Shown here: positions 26,624 to 35,303 of the stretch, piece by piece
Position numbering within the stretch: the stretch's first letter is position 1
How the letters are laid out: each line of letters begins with the position of its first letter
Origin: Corbicula japonica
Taxonomy: Eukaryota; Mollusca; Bivalvia; Venerida; Cyrenidae
Direction of reading: 5' to 3'
Assembly: GCA_038501625.1 (NCBI GenBank)
Contig: JAZAYU010000114.1
Location: 1,550,001 to 1,614,000 of the forward strand
DNA: 64,000 nucleotides
Program-made: the position numbers and the translations under genes
Notes under the pieces: model-generated
The model's input: only the letters and a program-made list of their open reading frames with translations
What the model was told of the DNA's origin: nothing
The model's database searches: none

Positions 26624-29600
26624 ATTATTATCATTATTATTATTATACGCTCTTGTTTCCCTTATACTTTTCTGCTGCGTGGGAAGGCTGTGTTTTCTGT
26701 GACGATTCCTGATATGCATATTTCACTTTTTTATTATTAATAGAGGTTCACAATCTAACATATTTTTATCCCGTAAGAAAGTTAGCGCCGCTGTGAGATA
26801 CTAAATGCAGTTTAAAATCACTTTTGCAACAAGGTATTTCACAACCAGTTTTATATGGAGATTTAATTTATAAACTTAAAAAGATTAAAGGCAGTGTTAA
26901 TTTCTCCCGGTTATTCGTAAAAACCATCTGTAAATTTAAAAAGAAAGGTTACCAACATGATATTTTACAGCGCTCTGCAGGCCTGGTGATTAACCCTTCT
27001 ACAGTCGATCATTATGCTTACCTCTTTGGTTGCACGACGGTGGTAGGGGTTTAAGAGTTTATGAAGGTTATTGGGGAAATCTTTTCGTAAAAGAACCTAG
27101 ATACTCGATTTGTTTCTTTTATCCCTGTCATCGTGTTCTTGCTGATTTTACTCCAGGAGCTCTGGTCTCGGTAAGATCATTGAGTACCCCTTTCGGCTTT
27201 GCAATGCTCTTAGCTTCTTATGTTTTATATGTTTGTGTGCTTTTACATGCAACATTGTTAAGCAGATAAGTGGGTTGGAGTCTTTTCACCAAGACAACTT
27301 GTACTTGTTTTGTGATTTGAGAACCTGTTGGGGCAAGTGTGAGGTGGTGCACCCTAGAACCTGGTTTAAACCCCCAGTGGCAATTTGATTTTTTGAAACT
27401 GATTATTTTATTAACCATGCTCTCTCCCCCTCTCTTCTTCTTGACTGTGTGGGGAGGCTGTTTTTTCTGAATGTGGCGATTCCTGATATGCATATTTCAC
27501 CTTTTTTTGAAATGTCTATAAAATATACAGACCACACATGTTGGGTCGAAGTCTTCGGGATACTGGATTTTAATTCGAGTTATCCGACGCTCGACACATC
27601 CGAAAGGACGCCAATGAAGGTACATTATACCCTTTATGCTTTTATGCTTCTTAATCTACATTTTCGTGCACGATCTCGTCGAATATCGTTATATTCTGTG
27701 TTTTACCTTTGGAAAACCACATAAGTATAGCTTTTTCTACATCTGGATGTTTGGCTTACATGTCGTGTTTTCGTTCTGGACCCATTTTACCAGAGAGAAA
27801 CTTCTTTTGTATCTCTGTCTTCGATTTATGTTGACAGTGTTGATGGTGGAATATTGAGTTGAGCGGCGATCGCTTTCTTTGAATATGCCTCTCTCGACCT
27901 CCATGTTTGCCGCATAATATGTCTCTTTGAGCGTTCTTTGTGTACCTCTTTATTAGGAGAATTGACTACGTTTGAATCAGTCAATTTTGCTTTTGTTGTT
28001 ATAAACGAATGGATGCATATTTTCAGAGCACGGTGGTCACATTATTTATAGTAATTAAACGCTGTTTATAATAGCCAATGCATTAATATGGTGAACTTTT
28101 TGATCATAACTGATTATTCAATAATGTCAGTATCATAAGAACCAGGCTCTATATTCATAACCAGCGATCAAGGTTTTATTTTCTTTTGCAAAGTTTTTAT
28201 TTGAGCCTTGTGATGGCTTTTAGGAAAATCTTTTAAAAGAATTTAGCAGCTCGATCCGATCTATTTCTCCAACCCCATGTCACCGTGTTATTGCTTATTT
28301 GACTACAGGGTCTCTGGTCTCGGTTGGGGCAAGTGGTTGAAACCCCCAAGTGGCAAATCGTTTAGCCACTGATGTTCAAGACGGAACTGTAAACCCCCAG
28401 TTTCTTACTTTTGTTAATTGTTTGCGGCGTGTAATTTGAAACTGATCATTGCATAACCATGCTGTCATCTCCACCCTCCTTTTAGGCTGTGTGGGGAGGC
28501 TGTTTCGGCTGGATGTTTCCGATATTCATAGTTCACTTTTTATAATGACATTAATTATTCTGCAATATTTACATTCCTATTGATTTCTTCGTTTAAAAAA
28601 ATTCGGTTCATTTTGAATGACGTCAGTAACGTCATGGCTGTTACTTTTGAAAACTCCCACGTATTACTCCCACTTTTCACTTAATATTAAGTTTTGGAAA
28701 GCGTTCGACTTAAGTTCATTTAAAGAAAAAAATGAATAAAATGTAAATATAAGGAATGATTCTTACTTTGGTGCGGTTCATGCAGATTGGACGTGCACGC
28801 GAGAGCTGGCAAATTTACCATAAAGCGCTAGCATGAACCGCACCAAAATAAGAATCATTCCTTAAATGTACTACTATTTCACCTTAATTCTTTGTAATAA
28901 ATAACAATTTTCTAAATGGAATACATCCCGTGATAAATTTAAGATAAGAATGTTGACGCAGATCAGTCTGAACTTCAGACAACAATTTTAGCTTATAAAA
29001 TACTAATTAAAATTTAATAGTGGTGTAGATCTGTTCTCTGACTTGCACCAGTAACACCATTGGAATTTCCCAGAATATCTTCATTCTGTTCAGTTAGTAT
29101 ATACATGTATCTTTAATGAGTGGAATAAAACTCAAATTCCTTTTCCTTGTAGATTATAGATTTATTTCATATTTATAATGTTTACACTCGGCTGACTTCC
29201 AGCATTTACAGTGCTTTGACTAAAATATATCGGCTGCCAGCAACATAATGCCGCGCGAAATTAACTCACAGACTCCATGTTACGTGTGAAGTTCATAGGT
29301 AAAATAAATTCGATATTTAACTGAACAAACATAATGGTTATTTTTCATGTTTTCTTCTCAAACAAATCAGAAAAAAATAGAAAGGGAGGTTAGTAAGTTT
29401 TATAAAAGTAGTCCGGCAAATACAGTGAAATAAAAATGGTATTCCCCAGTTTCAAAACATTAAAATGCCAATTTTATTCACTACGAAAACTCGTTATTCA
29501 ATAACGAGTTTTCGTAGTGAATAAAATTGGCATTTTAATAATATTGCACCGGATAACATGATATAAACGACACAGATCGTTAAAAATAATATTTAAATTA

Positions 29601-32600
29601 TTTAATCTATTGATTTCGTTCCAGAATCTGTTAGTCGAGAAGCTGGTGATGATAAGAGCAAACAGTACTGGAACGACGAACAAGTCGCTCTGTTAGACTG
29701 CCAGGAAAGAACAAGGAACTATGATTATGTCGCCGTCGTCGACACTGATGAGTTTATGGTACCATCTACAAATGTGTTTAAGAACGCATGGAAAACATTT
29801 CTTGTAAGGAAAACTAATACATAACAACTTGTTGAAGTTTGAATGCAGTTGAAACAGCCGTTCCTTTAGTGACCATGTATTGAGTTTAAAATTATTTATT
29901 CTTCGTGGTTGTAAAACAACTGCATTGTACTGTATTGTGCCGTATTGTTTTGTAGTTTACTGAACTGTATTATAATGTTATTAATCAAGTGAATTCATAT
30001 TGGACTTGTTATTGGGCCAAGGGTAGTCATATTGGCCCGAGGCCAAAGGCCGAAGGCTAATACGACTGCCCGAGGCCCAATAATAAGGCCAATATGAATT
30101 CACTTGATTAATGACAACTTTATCAATTAACATAATATTCATAGTTCAAGACTTTAAATTTGCTAATTTAGCGGCCTGAAGACATGAAGTGTCAAGATTC
30201 TCATGTCTGGCATCTTCAACCCGTCTATGTACAGTAGTGACCTGGCTGGTATAAGCTACCAAGGAGATGCAGATATGAAGGTTGTTTTGTTTTGAATACA
30301 AAATCAACCTGAACATTCCTACACACTGTGGCAGCCCACTCTCTTGTTCATCTAGTCTAAATTTAGTTAATATCCAAATATATATATAAAAAAATGTTCT
30401 TTTCTGGCACATTCCATCCACGACTTCCACATATTAAACTCAATTTAACATCTCTGTAAGTTATCCAAAATAAGCTTTGATCCATTTTGCAAAGTTCTGC
30501 TGAAAAAACTTTCTCAGATCAAGAGTGATCGCTTTAAATTCACTTTTTTTCAGTTTCAAGAATTCTTGCTGCAGATATCCGCATTGTTGTTGTACTGGTT
30601 AGATAAACAGTTTAAAACTCAAATATTTTTATTACACAGAAGAGTTTTATTACACTGAAAGATATCACCAAAATCAGCAACATAGACTTATCCTCTGCAG
30701 CTTTGCGTAACTGCACCTCTACTGCCCAAAGTCGTACTATCTTTTACCATTTTATCCATAAAAATTGACTTAGAAATTCCAAAATGGCGGCATTTTTGTT
30801 TTTAAAAGGAAGTGATTCTATTCATATTGGACCAGTTCATTATCCAATCAGAATCGTGCAATCTCATATTGGCCCAGTAAAACCTGTATTGGCCCAAGTT
30901 ATCTCGTATTGGCTCAGTTGAGGTTTCATATGAATTAAGTGCAACCCATATTAAGTTGGACATATTGTGTCAATATTATTTTAGTTAATTAATAATGTAC
31001 TGTACTGTAAGCTACCCTTCTCGACCCTACCATACCCAAGACCCCACCCATCCCCAACACATCCACCCACCCCACAGCTTTACTCTGTGAGTTACATTCA
31101 ACGTCTTGATAAATTATGATGTTTTTCCGTTGATTTGAGGAAAACTAATAAGTAAAATTTATTTCATGGGGCACGTCACGGGGAAAGGTACCTTCGGTCA
31201 TATTAAGTGATATTTTAGAATTTACTAAATGTAGAAAGAACTTACAACTATAAATCAATTTCTTATAACTAAAATGTGAATTTGTTGCACAGTTTGACAA
31301 TAAAATGCTATTTTTCCCGCGAAATGCATAATAAATAATGTCGTCTGTTCAAATATACGTCGTCATTTCAACGATTGACGTAAACTGTCCGAAGGTACAT
31401 TTTCCCTCGACGCGCAATAAATAAGCTTGTATTAGATGCCATTTAAGACATTAGCAAACACAAGGCGACTGTAAGCTCATCATATCGCCTGGCATTTGAT
31501 TCTTCTACAGCTTTCCGAAATCCAAAATTATAACTTAATTACTACCAGTCATGTGACCATGTTACTACGTAATGTTTGATACGTCATCAATGACGTATCA
31601 ACTTTGTTCTCGACTTGATCAAAGTCGGGAACAAGGTTGATACGTCATTGATGACGTATGTCATTTGTACATTTTATGGCATGGGTACATGGCATTTGTT
31701 AATTTTTATGTTAATATAATTACATAGACACGTATAGTTGTTTGGTCACAATGACGTATACTTACCAAAAGTTACATTCTATGTCACTAGCTATTGAAAT
31801 ATTTCTTTCAGAACAACATATTTCAAAAGCCAGATATTGCAGGATTTTTATTTCCGGTAAGCATACATGTGACAACATGGGGTCCAAGTATGCCAAACCA
31901 CTCCTTATTTATCGGACAGTATAACAACTGTACACTGCCTTGGTTTAACAGGCCAAAGGGAATACATATGCCATCGAGGGTTCAGCCAGGATCCGTTTAT
32001 ACACATGGATTTAAACCATTTCCAGGATATAAAAAGTAAGAATGCCTTGTACTTACTTTCTCTGTAAAATGCAGGACTTATATTCTAGTGAACCTGATTT
32101 TTTTATTGATAACTGCAGAATGGTTTAAAATAGAAATATATTTCTAATAATAGAAATTACGTTAAGACAAGTAAGCATTCAATGTTGAATTTCTTTCATT
32201 TCTTTTATATGTTTGTGTGCTTTTGCATGCAGCATTGTTGAGCAGATGGGTGGGTTGGAGTTATTTCACCCAGACAACTTGTACTGGTTTTGTGATACGA
32301 GAACCTATTGGGGCAAGTGTGAGGTTGGTGCACCGTAGAACCGGGTTAAAACCCCCTATGGCAGTTTGTTTTGCCACTGACCGTTCCAAGGCGGTAACCC
32401 CTCGGGTTCTCACTTTCGTTAATTGTTTGTGGCTTCCATTTTAAAACTGATTATTGTAATACCATGCTCTCTTTTCCTCTCTACTCTTTGGCTGTGTGGG
32501 GAGGCTGTGTCTGCTGGATTCGGTCATTCCAGATATGCATATTTCATTTTTTGAATCTTAAATTTTTAAAGTCCTATGGTGTACAGGGGTGATTAATAGT

Positions 32601-33879
32601 ACCCCACAGCGCATGCATTATTAAATTAGCACGAACTCATTACAGTCATTTTATTATATTTAATAAAAAAATAAGAGAAAAAGAAAAAATAATGGAAAAA
32701 CTGACTGAACCGTTGCTTACCAAAGCATATTAAATAAACTAGTTAAACATATGTAAAACCAAACGACAGCTGTTCTCAGATGTTCCGTCCGATCGGAGGG
32801 ATCACATGACAGTCATGTGACAGTATTTTATACCAAACCTTCATTCTTTTAATTTCTGTCTTGAGCAATCTTTATAAGAAATGTTAATATATTCTAAATA
32901 CTAAGTAATCACAAGCCAAAACTTAATAGCGCTTTAAAAATGTATACGTGCAAAAATAGGGTAACCCAGTAAACGCCGTTTGAACAACGTGGTTTAGAAG
33001 CAACAGAAATATTTTCTGTTCAGTTATGTGAATTTCCGATCGACACATGGTCTTTAAACCGCGCTTAATCCTGGTTTTGGTCATGTTGGAAGTAGTATTG
33101 ATTTCCATTACTATGCAAGGTCAAACAGGCTCTACCGGGTCTGATTTATTTTCACATTTGTAGTTTTGCTTTCAAGATTACTTTTTCATATATGTAAATA
33201 TCGCAGTAGCGTTGTTTGTGCCAGGTGGAGGCTTGTAAAAAGTCTCCCCGTACATTTCATCAGTGCTGTTATCAGTTACTTTATTGAGTTGCACTCAACC
33301 CGGGGCTAATCGGCGTGGGCAGTAATATGCATTTCCATTACTGCCAATGAACAGGCTAAATTAAACAGAGCCTGTAATATTTTCATATTTGTCGTCGTTG
33401 GTGGCTTTCGATGCTACTTCTTCATTAATTGCTAAATTCCCTTACTATCTACATGTAATTAAAATCTAAGTTCACCATGAAAATGCATGTTTATGCTATA
33501 ACATAGGGAAGCAACCCGCGTGATGTATAAATTGTATATATTTAAAAATCTTGTTACTGATTTTCAGTTAGAAGATTATTGCTACTCTATCTTACCCTGT
33601 TTCAGAGAATTGGTCGATGGGGAGTTGGCATATGTACATCACTTCCGGAGTTGCAGGGACATATGGTTGAAGCCTAGATCGGTTCGAGACATAAAAGAGG
33701 AAATGACTAAGCTGTATTATTTAAAAAATGCGACAAAAGAGGAAATGACTAAGTTGTATTATTTACAAAATCCGACAGAGTGTTATGATTTTCGTCGGTT
33801 CCCTTCGGATATTATGCTTAAAGTTACCAATGCCGTACAAGAATCTGTAATTAGAGTAATTAACGAGATAGGCGTGTGA
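13782..33879 (+). CDS. Gene 3: glycosyltransferase family 92 (DUF23) type II membrane protein (5 exons, 510 aa)
   Basis: Exons are 13782-13889, 14480-15227, 29625-29803, 31812-32035 and 33606-33879 (108+748+179+224+274 nt = 511 codons with stop); every junction keeps phase. The first 36 residues hold a membrane anchor (about 7-25). A stem and N-terminal domain follow; residues 218-285 (KTIAVCTKLAYG...EWFEVHRMFGVDKVF) are the start of the GT92 domain, VDTDEF (324-329) is its DxD metal/sugar-nucleotide motif, and VHHFRSC near the C-terminus is another family block. Characterised GT92 members include a C. elegans galactosyltransferase acting on core fucose (family knowledge); the donor here is unproven. 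An AATAAA at 34042 is a possible poly(A) signal. The gene lies between the two GT32-like paralogues on the opposite strand. Intron 3 is 14.4 kb and full of mobile elements; whether it is still spliced efficiently cannot be told. Confidence 0.87.
14480..15227 (+). CDS. Gene 3 exon 2: lumenal stem and start of GT92 domain
   Basis: The exon opens after ATCTTTTAG and closes at GACAAAG before GTAAGT, phase 1. It encodes about 249 residues with many N-x-S/T sequons (NDS, NNS, NST, NKT) and ends in the conserved stretch EWFEVHRMFGVDKVFSYLYQ typical of GT92 proteins. Confidence 0.87.
15291..15469. mobile_element. 179-bp MITE-like element with 15-bp terminal inverted repeats
   Basis: TAGAGAGTCACGTGA at 15291-15305 is the exact reverse complement of TCACGTGACTCTCTA at 15455-15469. 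The inside is AT-rich and non-coding. Each end carries a CACGTG E-box core. It lies at the start of intron 3 of gene 3. Confidence 0.65.
15668..16620 (+). repeat. Family-A dispersed repeat, longest uninterrupted copy
   Basis: This copy runs from CACTACTAAAATATATGATA through GGTTATCGG and the GGTTGCACGATGG block to the GTTCCAAGGCAGTAACCCC block. It is the reference used here for the other copies. No open frame is conserved among copies, so the element is non-autonomous. Confidence 0.75.
16954..18828 (+). pseudogene. LINE ORF1: N-terminal domain, coiled coil and SGNH esterase, with one in-frame stop
   Basis: A 417-codon frame starts at the ATG at 16954 and stops at TAA 18205-18207; the same frame then continues to 18828. 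The middle part (about residues 270-370) has the heptad-like pattern of a coiled coil. The C-terminal part has the GDSL/SGNH blocks GGNDV and SDGIHLTNRG, supplying the block III Asn and the block V Asp/His; the stop lies about where the block I nucleophile Ser is expected. ORF1-linked esterases are known from CR1-like non-LTR elements. The likely role of the intact protein is RNA binding and retrotransposition support. The stop makes this copy probably non-functional. Confidence 0.8.
18967..20440 (+). pseudogene. LINE ORF2, 5' part: apurinic-type endonuclease and linker to reverse transcriptase
   Basis: The frame 18967-20397 contains the endonuclease/exonuclease/phosphatase fold: SFNVQG, the CES acid position, VYRPPSS, GDFNFN, and SDHFPVCF with the catalytic Asp-His. 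No ATG sits in good position at the start. Near 20360 a T/A homopolymer shifts the frame: the original frame ends at 20397, while the continuing protein (FSLNFITPFEVIK) is read in another frame up to 20440, where a family-A repeat interrupts it. This enzyme nicks target DNA for target-primed reverse transcription. Confidence 0.85.
20441..20830 (-). repeat. Family-A repeat inserted in LINE ORF2
   Basis: The insert begins GTGAAATATGCATATCAGG and holds GGTTACCGCCTTGGAACGG, GGTTTAAACCAGG and the CACAAACATATAAAACATAA block, the reverse complement of family A. On both sides the LINE protein resumes almost without loss (EVIK before, IDGLNTKKSVGPDG after). It closely resembles the copy at 27190-27510. 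Confidence 0.82.
20832..21550 (+). pseudogene. LINE ORF2, reverse transcriptase fingers and palm, frameshifted
   Basis: KSVGPDGIGPYILK and NNYRPISILNTISK lie in the first frame, which ends at 21080. From 21081 a second frame gives [50 protein letters not shown] and MYADDS, the last being the catalytic YADD box. One extra base in an A/T homopolymer at about 21070-21078 explains the change of frame. The similarity stops just past YADD, at about 21550, where unrelated repeat DNA begins. Confidence 0.85.
21571..22265 (+). repeat. Two tandem copies of a 358-bp repeat
   Basis: GCATCGAAGTGTGAGGAAA at 21571 recurs as GCATCAAATTGTGAGGAAAA at 21929. Matching blocks follow to TTATTTTACCCCACCCACT at the end of each unit. 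The repeat replaces the expected LINE sequence after the YADD box and has no coding potential. Confidence 0.85.
22270..23750. other. Repeat-interrupted intron 3 of gene 3; nothing assigned
   Basis: Short open frames on both strands (22472-22735, 23212-23496) show no family resemblance. No tandem or inverted structure stands out. Confidence 0.4.
23750..24345 (-). repeat. Family-A dispersed repeat, minus orientation
   Basis: ACATGCATGTCAGGAATTTG, GGGGTTACCGC, GGTTCTAGGGTTCACAAAC, ACACAAACATATAAAACATA and CCGTCGTGCAACCAAAGAGG occur in reverse-complement order relative to the 15668-16620 copy. Confidence 0.78.
24350..25440. other. AT-rich intron 3 sequence; nothing assigned
   Basis: No open frame of note, no tandem array and no match to other parts of the window was seen here. 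Confidence 0.4.
25449..26650 (+). pseudogene. LINE ORF2 3' part and (ATT)n tail
   Basis: The stretch starts at a second YAD box (CYADWTTSNVNEIQSRLQND) and gives the reverse-transcriptase thumb and C-terminal region: WFKNNNMSLNPLK, a stop at 25725-25727, then YNAYVLPILDYGVISWGQCS in the same frame, NFQRRFAKLVLG, HTAPLVYKTLHDLAP and the end at 26276. A TG run (26459-26477) and the tail (ATT)n at 26586-26645 follow. It is either the displaced 3' end of the LINE at 16954 or a separate 5'-truncated copy, since the YAD region is present in both pieces. Confidence 0.85.
26645..26735 (+). repeat. Family-A terminal fragment next to the LINE tail
   Basis: GGAAGGCTGTGTTTTCTG and GATTCCTGATATGCATATTT match the right end of family A. 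It begins where the (ATT)n tail ends. Confidence 0.65.
26795..27515 (+). repeat. Family-A dispersed repeat
   Basis: This copy runs from GCAGTTTAAAATCACTTTTG through CCAGTTTTATATGGAGATTT, GGTTGCACGACGGTGG and GGTTTAAACCCCCAGTGGC to GATATGCATATTTCACC. It lacks the part between GGCAATTTGA and TTTTGAAACTG found in other copies. Its CCAGTTTTATATGGAG segment is the site occupied by the pearl-like element in the 9975-12140 copy. Confidence 0.82.
27520..28190. other. Intron 3 sequence; nothing assigned
   Basis: Two overlapping short frames (27449-27857) show no domain. No structure was recognised. Confidence 0.35.
28195..28545 (+). repeat. Family-A dispersed repeat, truncated and internally deleted
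   Basis: TCTGGTCTCGGTTGGGGCAA, AGTGGCAAATCG, AACTGATCATTG, GTGTGGGGAGGCTGT and GATATTCATAGTTCACTTTT keep the family order, with the middle lost. Confidence 0.65.
28751..28863. repeat. Inverted repeat, 33-bp arms
   Basis: Arms at 28751-28783 and 28831-28863 pair with a single mismatch around a 47-base loop. The outer ends are AAGGAATGATTC and GAATCATTCCTT. Confidence 0.92.
29459..29539. repeat. Perfect palindrome, 40-bp arms and 1-base centre
   Basis: 29459-29498 and 29500-29539 are exact reverse complements around one C at 29499. The centre reads TCGTTATTCAATAACGA. It lies 85 bases before exon 3 of gene 3. Confidence 0.95.
29625..29803 (+). CDS. Gene 3 exon 3: catalytic DxD exon
   Basis: The acceptor is TTTCGTTCCAG and the donor GTAAGG. 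The G left from exon 2 makes GAA, and the exon then reads through LLDCQERTRNYDYVAVVDTD and EFMVP, the GT92 catalytic core. The exon has no long open frame of its own beyond its ends and lies just after a perfect 40-bp-arm palindrome. Confidence 0.87.
29975..30990 (+). repeat. Hairpin-headed 1-kb dispersed repeat, copy 1
   Basis: The first 140 bases form a hairpin (TTAATCAAGTGAATTCATAT to ATATGAATTCACTTGATTAA) with a GGCC-rich centre containing GGCCGAAGGC. The rest aligns along its length to 37690-38540 and ends at TTTTAGTTAATTAATAAT. There is no open frame in common, so it is non-coding. It lies in intron 4 of gene 3. Confidence 0.85.
31195..31430 (+). repeat. Dispersed repeat, copy 2 (first copy 8045-8300)
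   Basis: GAAATGCATAATAAATAATG, GTCGTCTGTTCAA, GATTGACG and GGTACATTTTCC keep the order of the first copy. Confidence 0.65.
31579..31659. repeat. Inverted repeat with four TGACGTAT half-sites
   Basis: Arms 31579-31616 and 31622-31659 pair over 38 positions with two mismatches around GATCA. Each arm itself contains a small palindrome with TACGTCA and TGACGTA, so the structure carries four CRE-like half-sites in opposed pairs. It ends about 150 bases before exon 4 of gene 3. Confidence 0.9.
31812..32035 (+). CDS. Gene 3 exon 4
   Basis: The exon begins after TTTCTTTCAG in phase 0 (NNIFQKPDIAGFLFP) and ends two bases into a codon before GTAAGA. It encodes the part of the GT92 domain between the DxD motif and the VHHFRSC block, including KGIHMPSRVQPGSVYTHGFK. 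Confidence 0.84.
32195..32560 (+). repeat. Family-A dispersed repeat, right half, in gene 3 intron 5
   Basis: TATATGTTTGTGTGCTTTTG, GAACCTATTGGGGCAAGTG, CCGTTCCAAGGCGGTAACC, GCTGTGTGGGGAGGCTGTG and GATATGCATATTTCAT follow the family order. Confidence 0.8.
32565..33600. other. Rest of gene 3 intron 5
   Basis: No exon or repeat was recognised apart from a short AGAACAACATGTGACAGTCATGTGACA-like direct repeat of CATGTGACAGT near 32804-32824. The first AG at about 33564 is not a usable acceptor for gene 3. Confidence 0.4.
33606..33879 (+). CDS. Gene 3 exon 5: C-terminus with a 14-residue tandem duplication
   Basis: The acceptor at 33604-33605 (ACCCTGTTTCAG) joins AA to A in the correct phase; the alternative AG at about 33564-33565 would put a stop at once, so it is rejected. 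The exon encodes ELVDGELAYVHHFRSC and a helical tail in which EEMTKLYYL occurs twice, 14 residues apart, from a 42-bp direct repeat. It ends with a stop at 33877-33879. Confidence 0.82.
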
Positions 33880-34041
33880 ATATTTTTTCAGGCCCTTGTC
33901 TCCGAGGTCATCCGATTTATTGTAAAACTGGTTTTATTCGCGTTAAGTTTATTTTGAGTTTCCATATATCCGAAAATAAGTTTGTCTGAAAATATGAAAC
34001 TTTAAATAGAACTGACAACGTCGCGAATTCATAATTACGGG

Positions 34042-34047
34042 AATAAA
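34042..34047 (+). terminator. Possible poly(A) signal of gene 3
   Basis: AATAAA occurs about 160 bases after the stop codon of gene 3. Placement is plausible for a short 3' untranslated region; no other support. Confidence 0.4.
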
Positions 34048-34079
34048 GAAACTTACGAAAGACCGGTGGTGACATTTCA

Positions 34080-34590
34080 ACTTCACGATTTCACGATTTC
34101 AAAACGTGAATACAGGAAGTTCAAACCGATGAAATTCGTGAAATCATGAAATCGTGAAATTGTGAAATCGTGAAATCGTGAAATTCTGAACTTTTGAAGT
34201 GAAACCGTGAAATAATGAAATCGTGAAGTTTTGGAAAGAAATCGTGAAATAATGAAATCATAAATTAATAAAATCGTAAAATTATGAAGTTTTAAAGTGA
34301 AATCATGAAAGCACGTAATCGTGAAATCGTGAAACTGTGAAGTTTTTGAAAGAAATCGTGAAATCACGAAATTGTGAAATCACGAAATCGTGAAATCGTG
34401 AAGTTTTGGATAGAAATCGTGAAATCACGAAATCGTGAAATAGTGAAATTTTGTAGAGAAATCGTGAAATCATGAAATTGTGAAATCGTGAAATTGTAAA
34501 GTTTTCACGATTTCATGATTTCACGATTTCACGATTTCTTTCGAAAACTTCACGATTTCATGATTTCACGATTTCTTTCGAAAACCATGA
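34080..34590. repeat. Octamer satellite (GAAATCGT)n with an inverted end
   Basis: Degenerate units of GAAATCGT/GAAATCAT run from about 34130 to 34495, with occasional GAAGTTTTGGAAA interruptions that create a higher-order period. From 34502 to 34585 the same units run on the other strand (CACGATTTCATGATTTC), so the end can fold back on the main array. Flanking 34080-34105 also carries inverted units. Confidence 0.92.
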
Positions 34591-34599
34591 TATACATTC

Positions 34600-35290
34600 A
34601 ACCAAAGTTCTAATTTGTCATCAATTGTAATTATTTACAAAGTCAATTAATGGGTTGAAAAGAAGTTTGTTTCCTTGGAATCATTTATTTATTATCTTTT
34701 TAAAACATCTAAGTACTTACACAACATGCTCAAAATTAGAAGTCTTCAATTGAAAGGTGGGTAATTATAAAATTGGACACTTCAAAGCAGATTTATTTTA
34801 ACAAAATGTTTCTAATCAATATGGTTTTGATGTTTTTTCTTAATTAAGATGTTCCATATCAAAACAGAAGCAATATAATGAACGCTTCTAATTGTTTGGC
34901 AATTTATTGCATAAAATACATTTTGGCAAAATTAAGGAATAAAGGATAACTCACGCCTTACTTTTCCACGGTTAAAATTTAAACGTTTAAAGCTAAAATC
35001 GAAGACTGTTGTTGACAACTGATCACAGATAAATAGTAAAGTAAATGTCTTGCAAATAAAAATTTAAAGACAAAAAAGTGACCAATTAGAACTTTGGTGA
35101 GTGTATAATGTGGTATCTTTTAATTTCGCGTGGGCGAATCCACGCGCAGAAGTCACAGGCAAATTTGCATGGGCATATTCTCGCTTAAATGTCTTCTTTC
35201 TATTTAATCGCAATTTGACATTGTGTTATTTCACTGAATTTTAAATTCGCGCATCAATCCAAGCGCGAGATATGCAAAATTTAAACCTGC
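34600..35290. other. Intergenic; nothing assigned
   Basis: AT-rich. Several TCGCG and GCGCG islands (35125-35290, for example TAAATTCGCGCATC and CCTGCGCGAAAT) recur loosely but without a clear unit. Confidence 0.35.
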
Positions 35291-35303
35291 GCGAAATATA
35301 CTA

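Noticed and set aside
34083..34367. Minus-strand open frame of 94 codons with repeating HDFT
   Set aside because: It is a translation of the octamer satellite.
34080..34590. CRISPR-like array
   Set aside because: Units are contiguous octamers without spacers, and the genome is eukaryotic.
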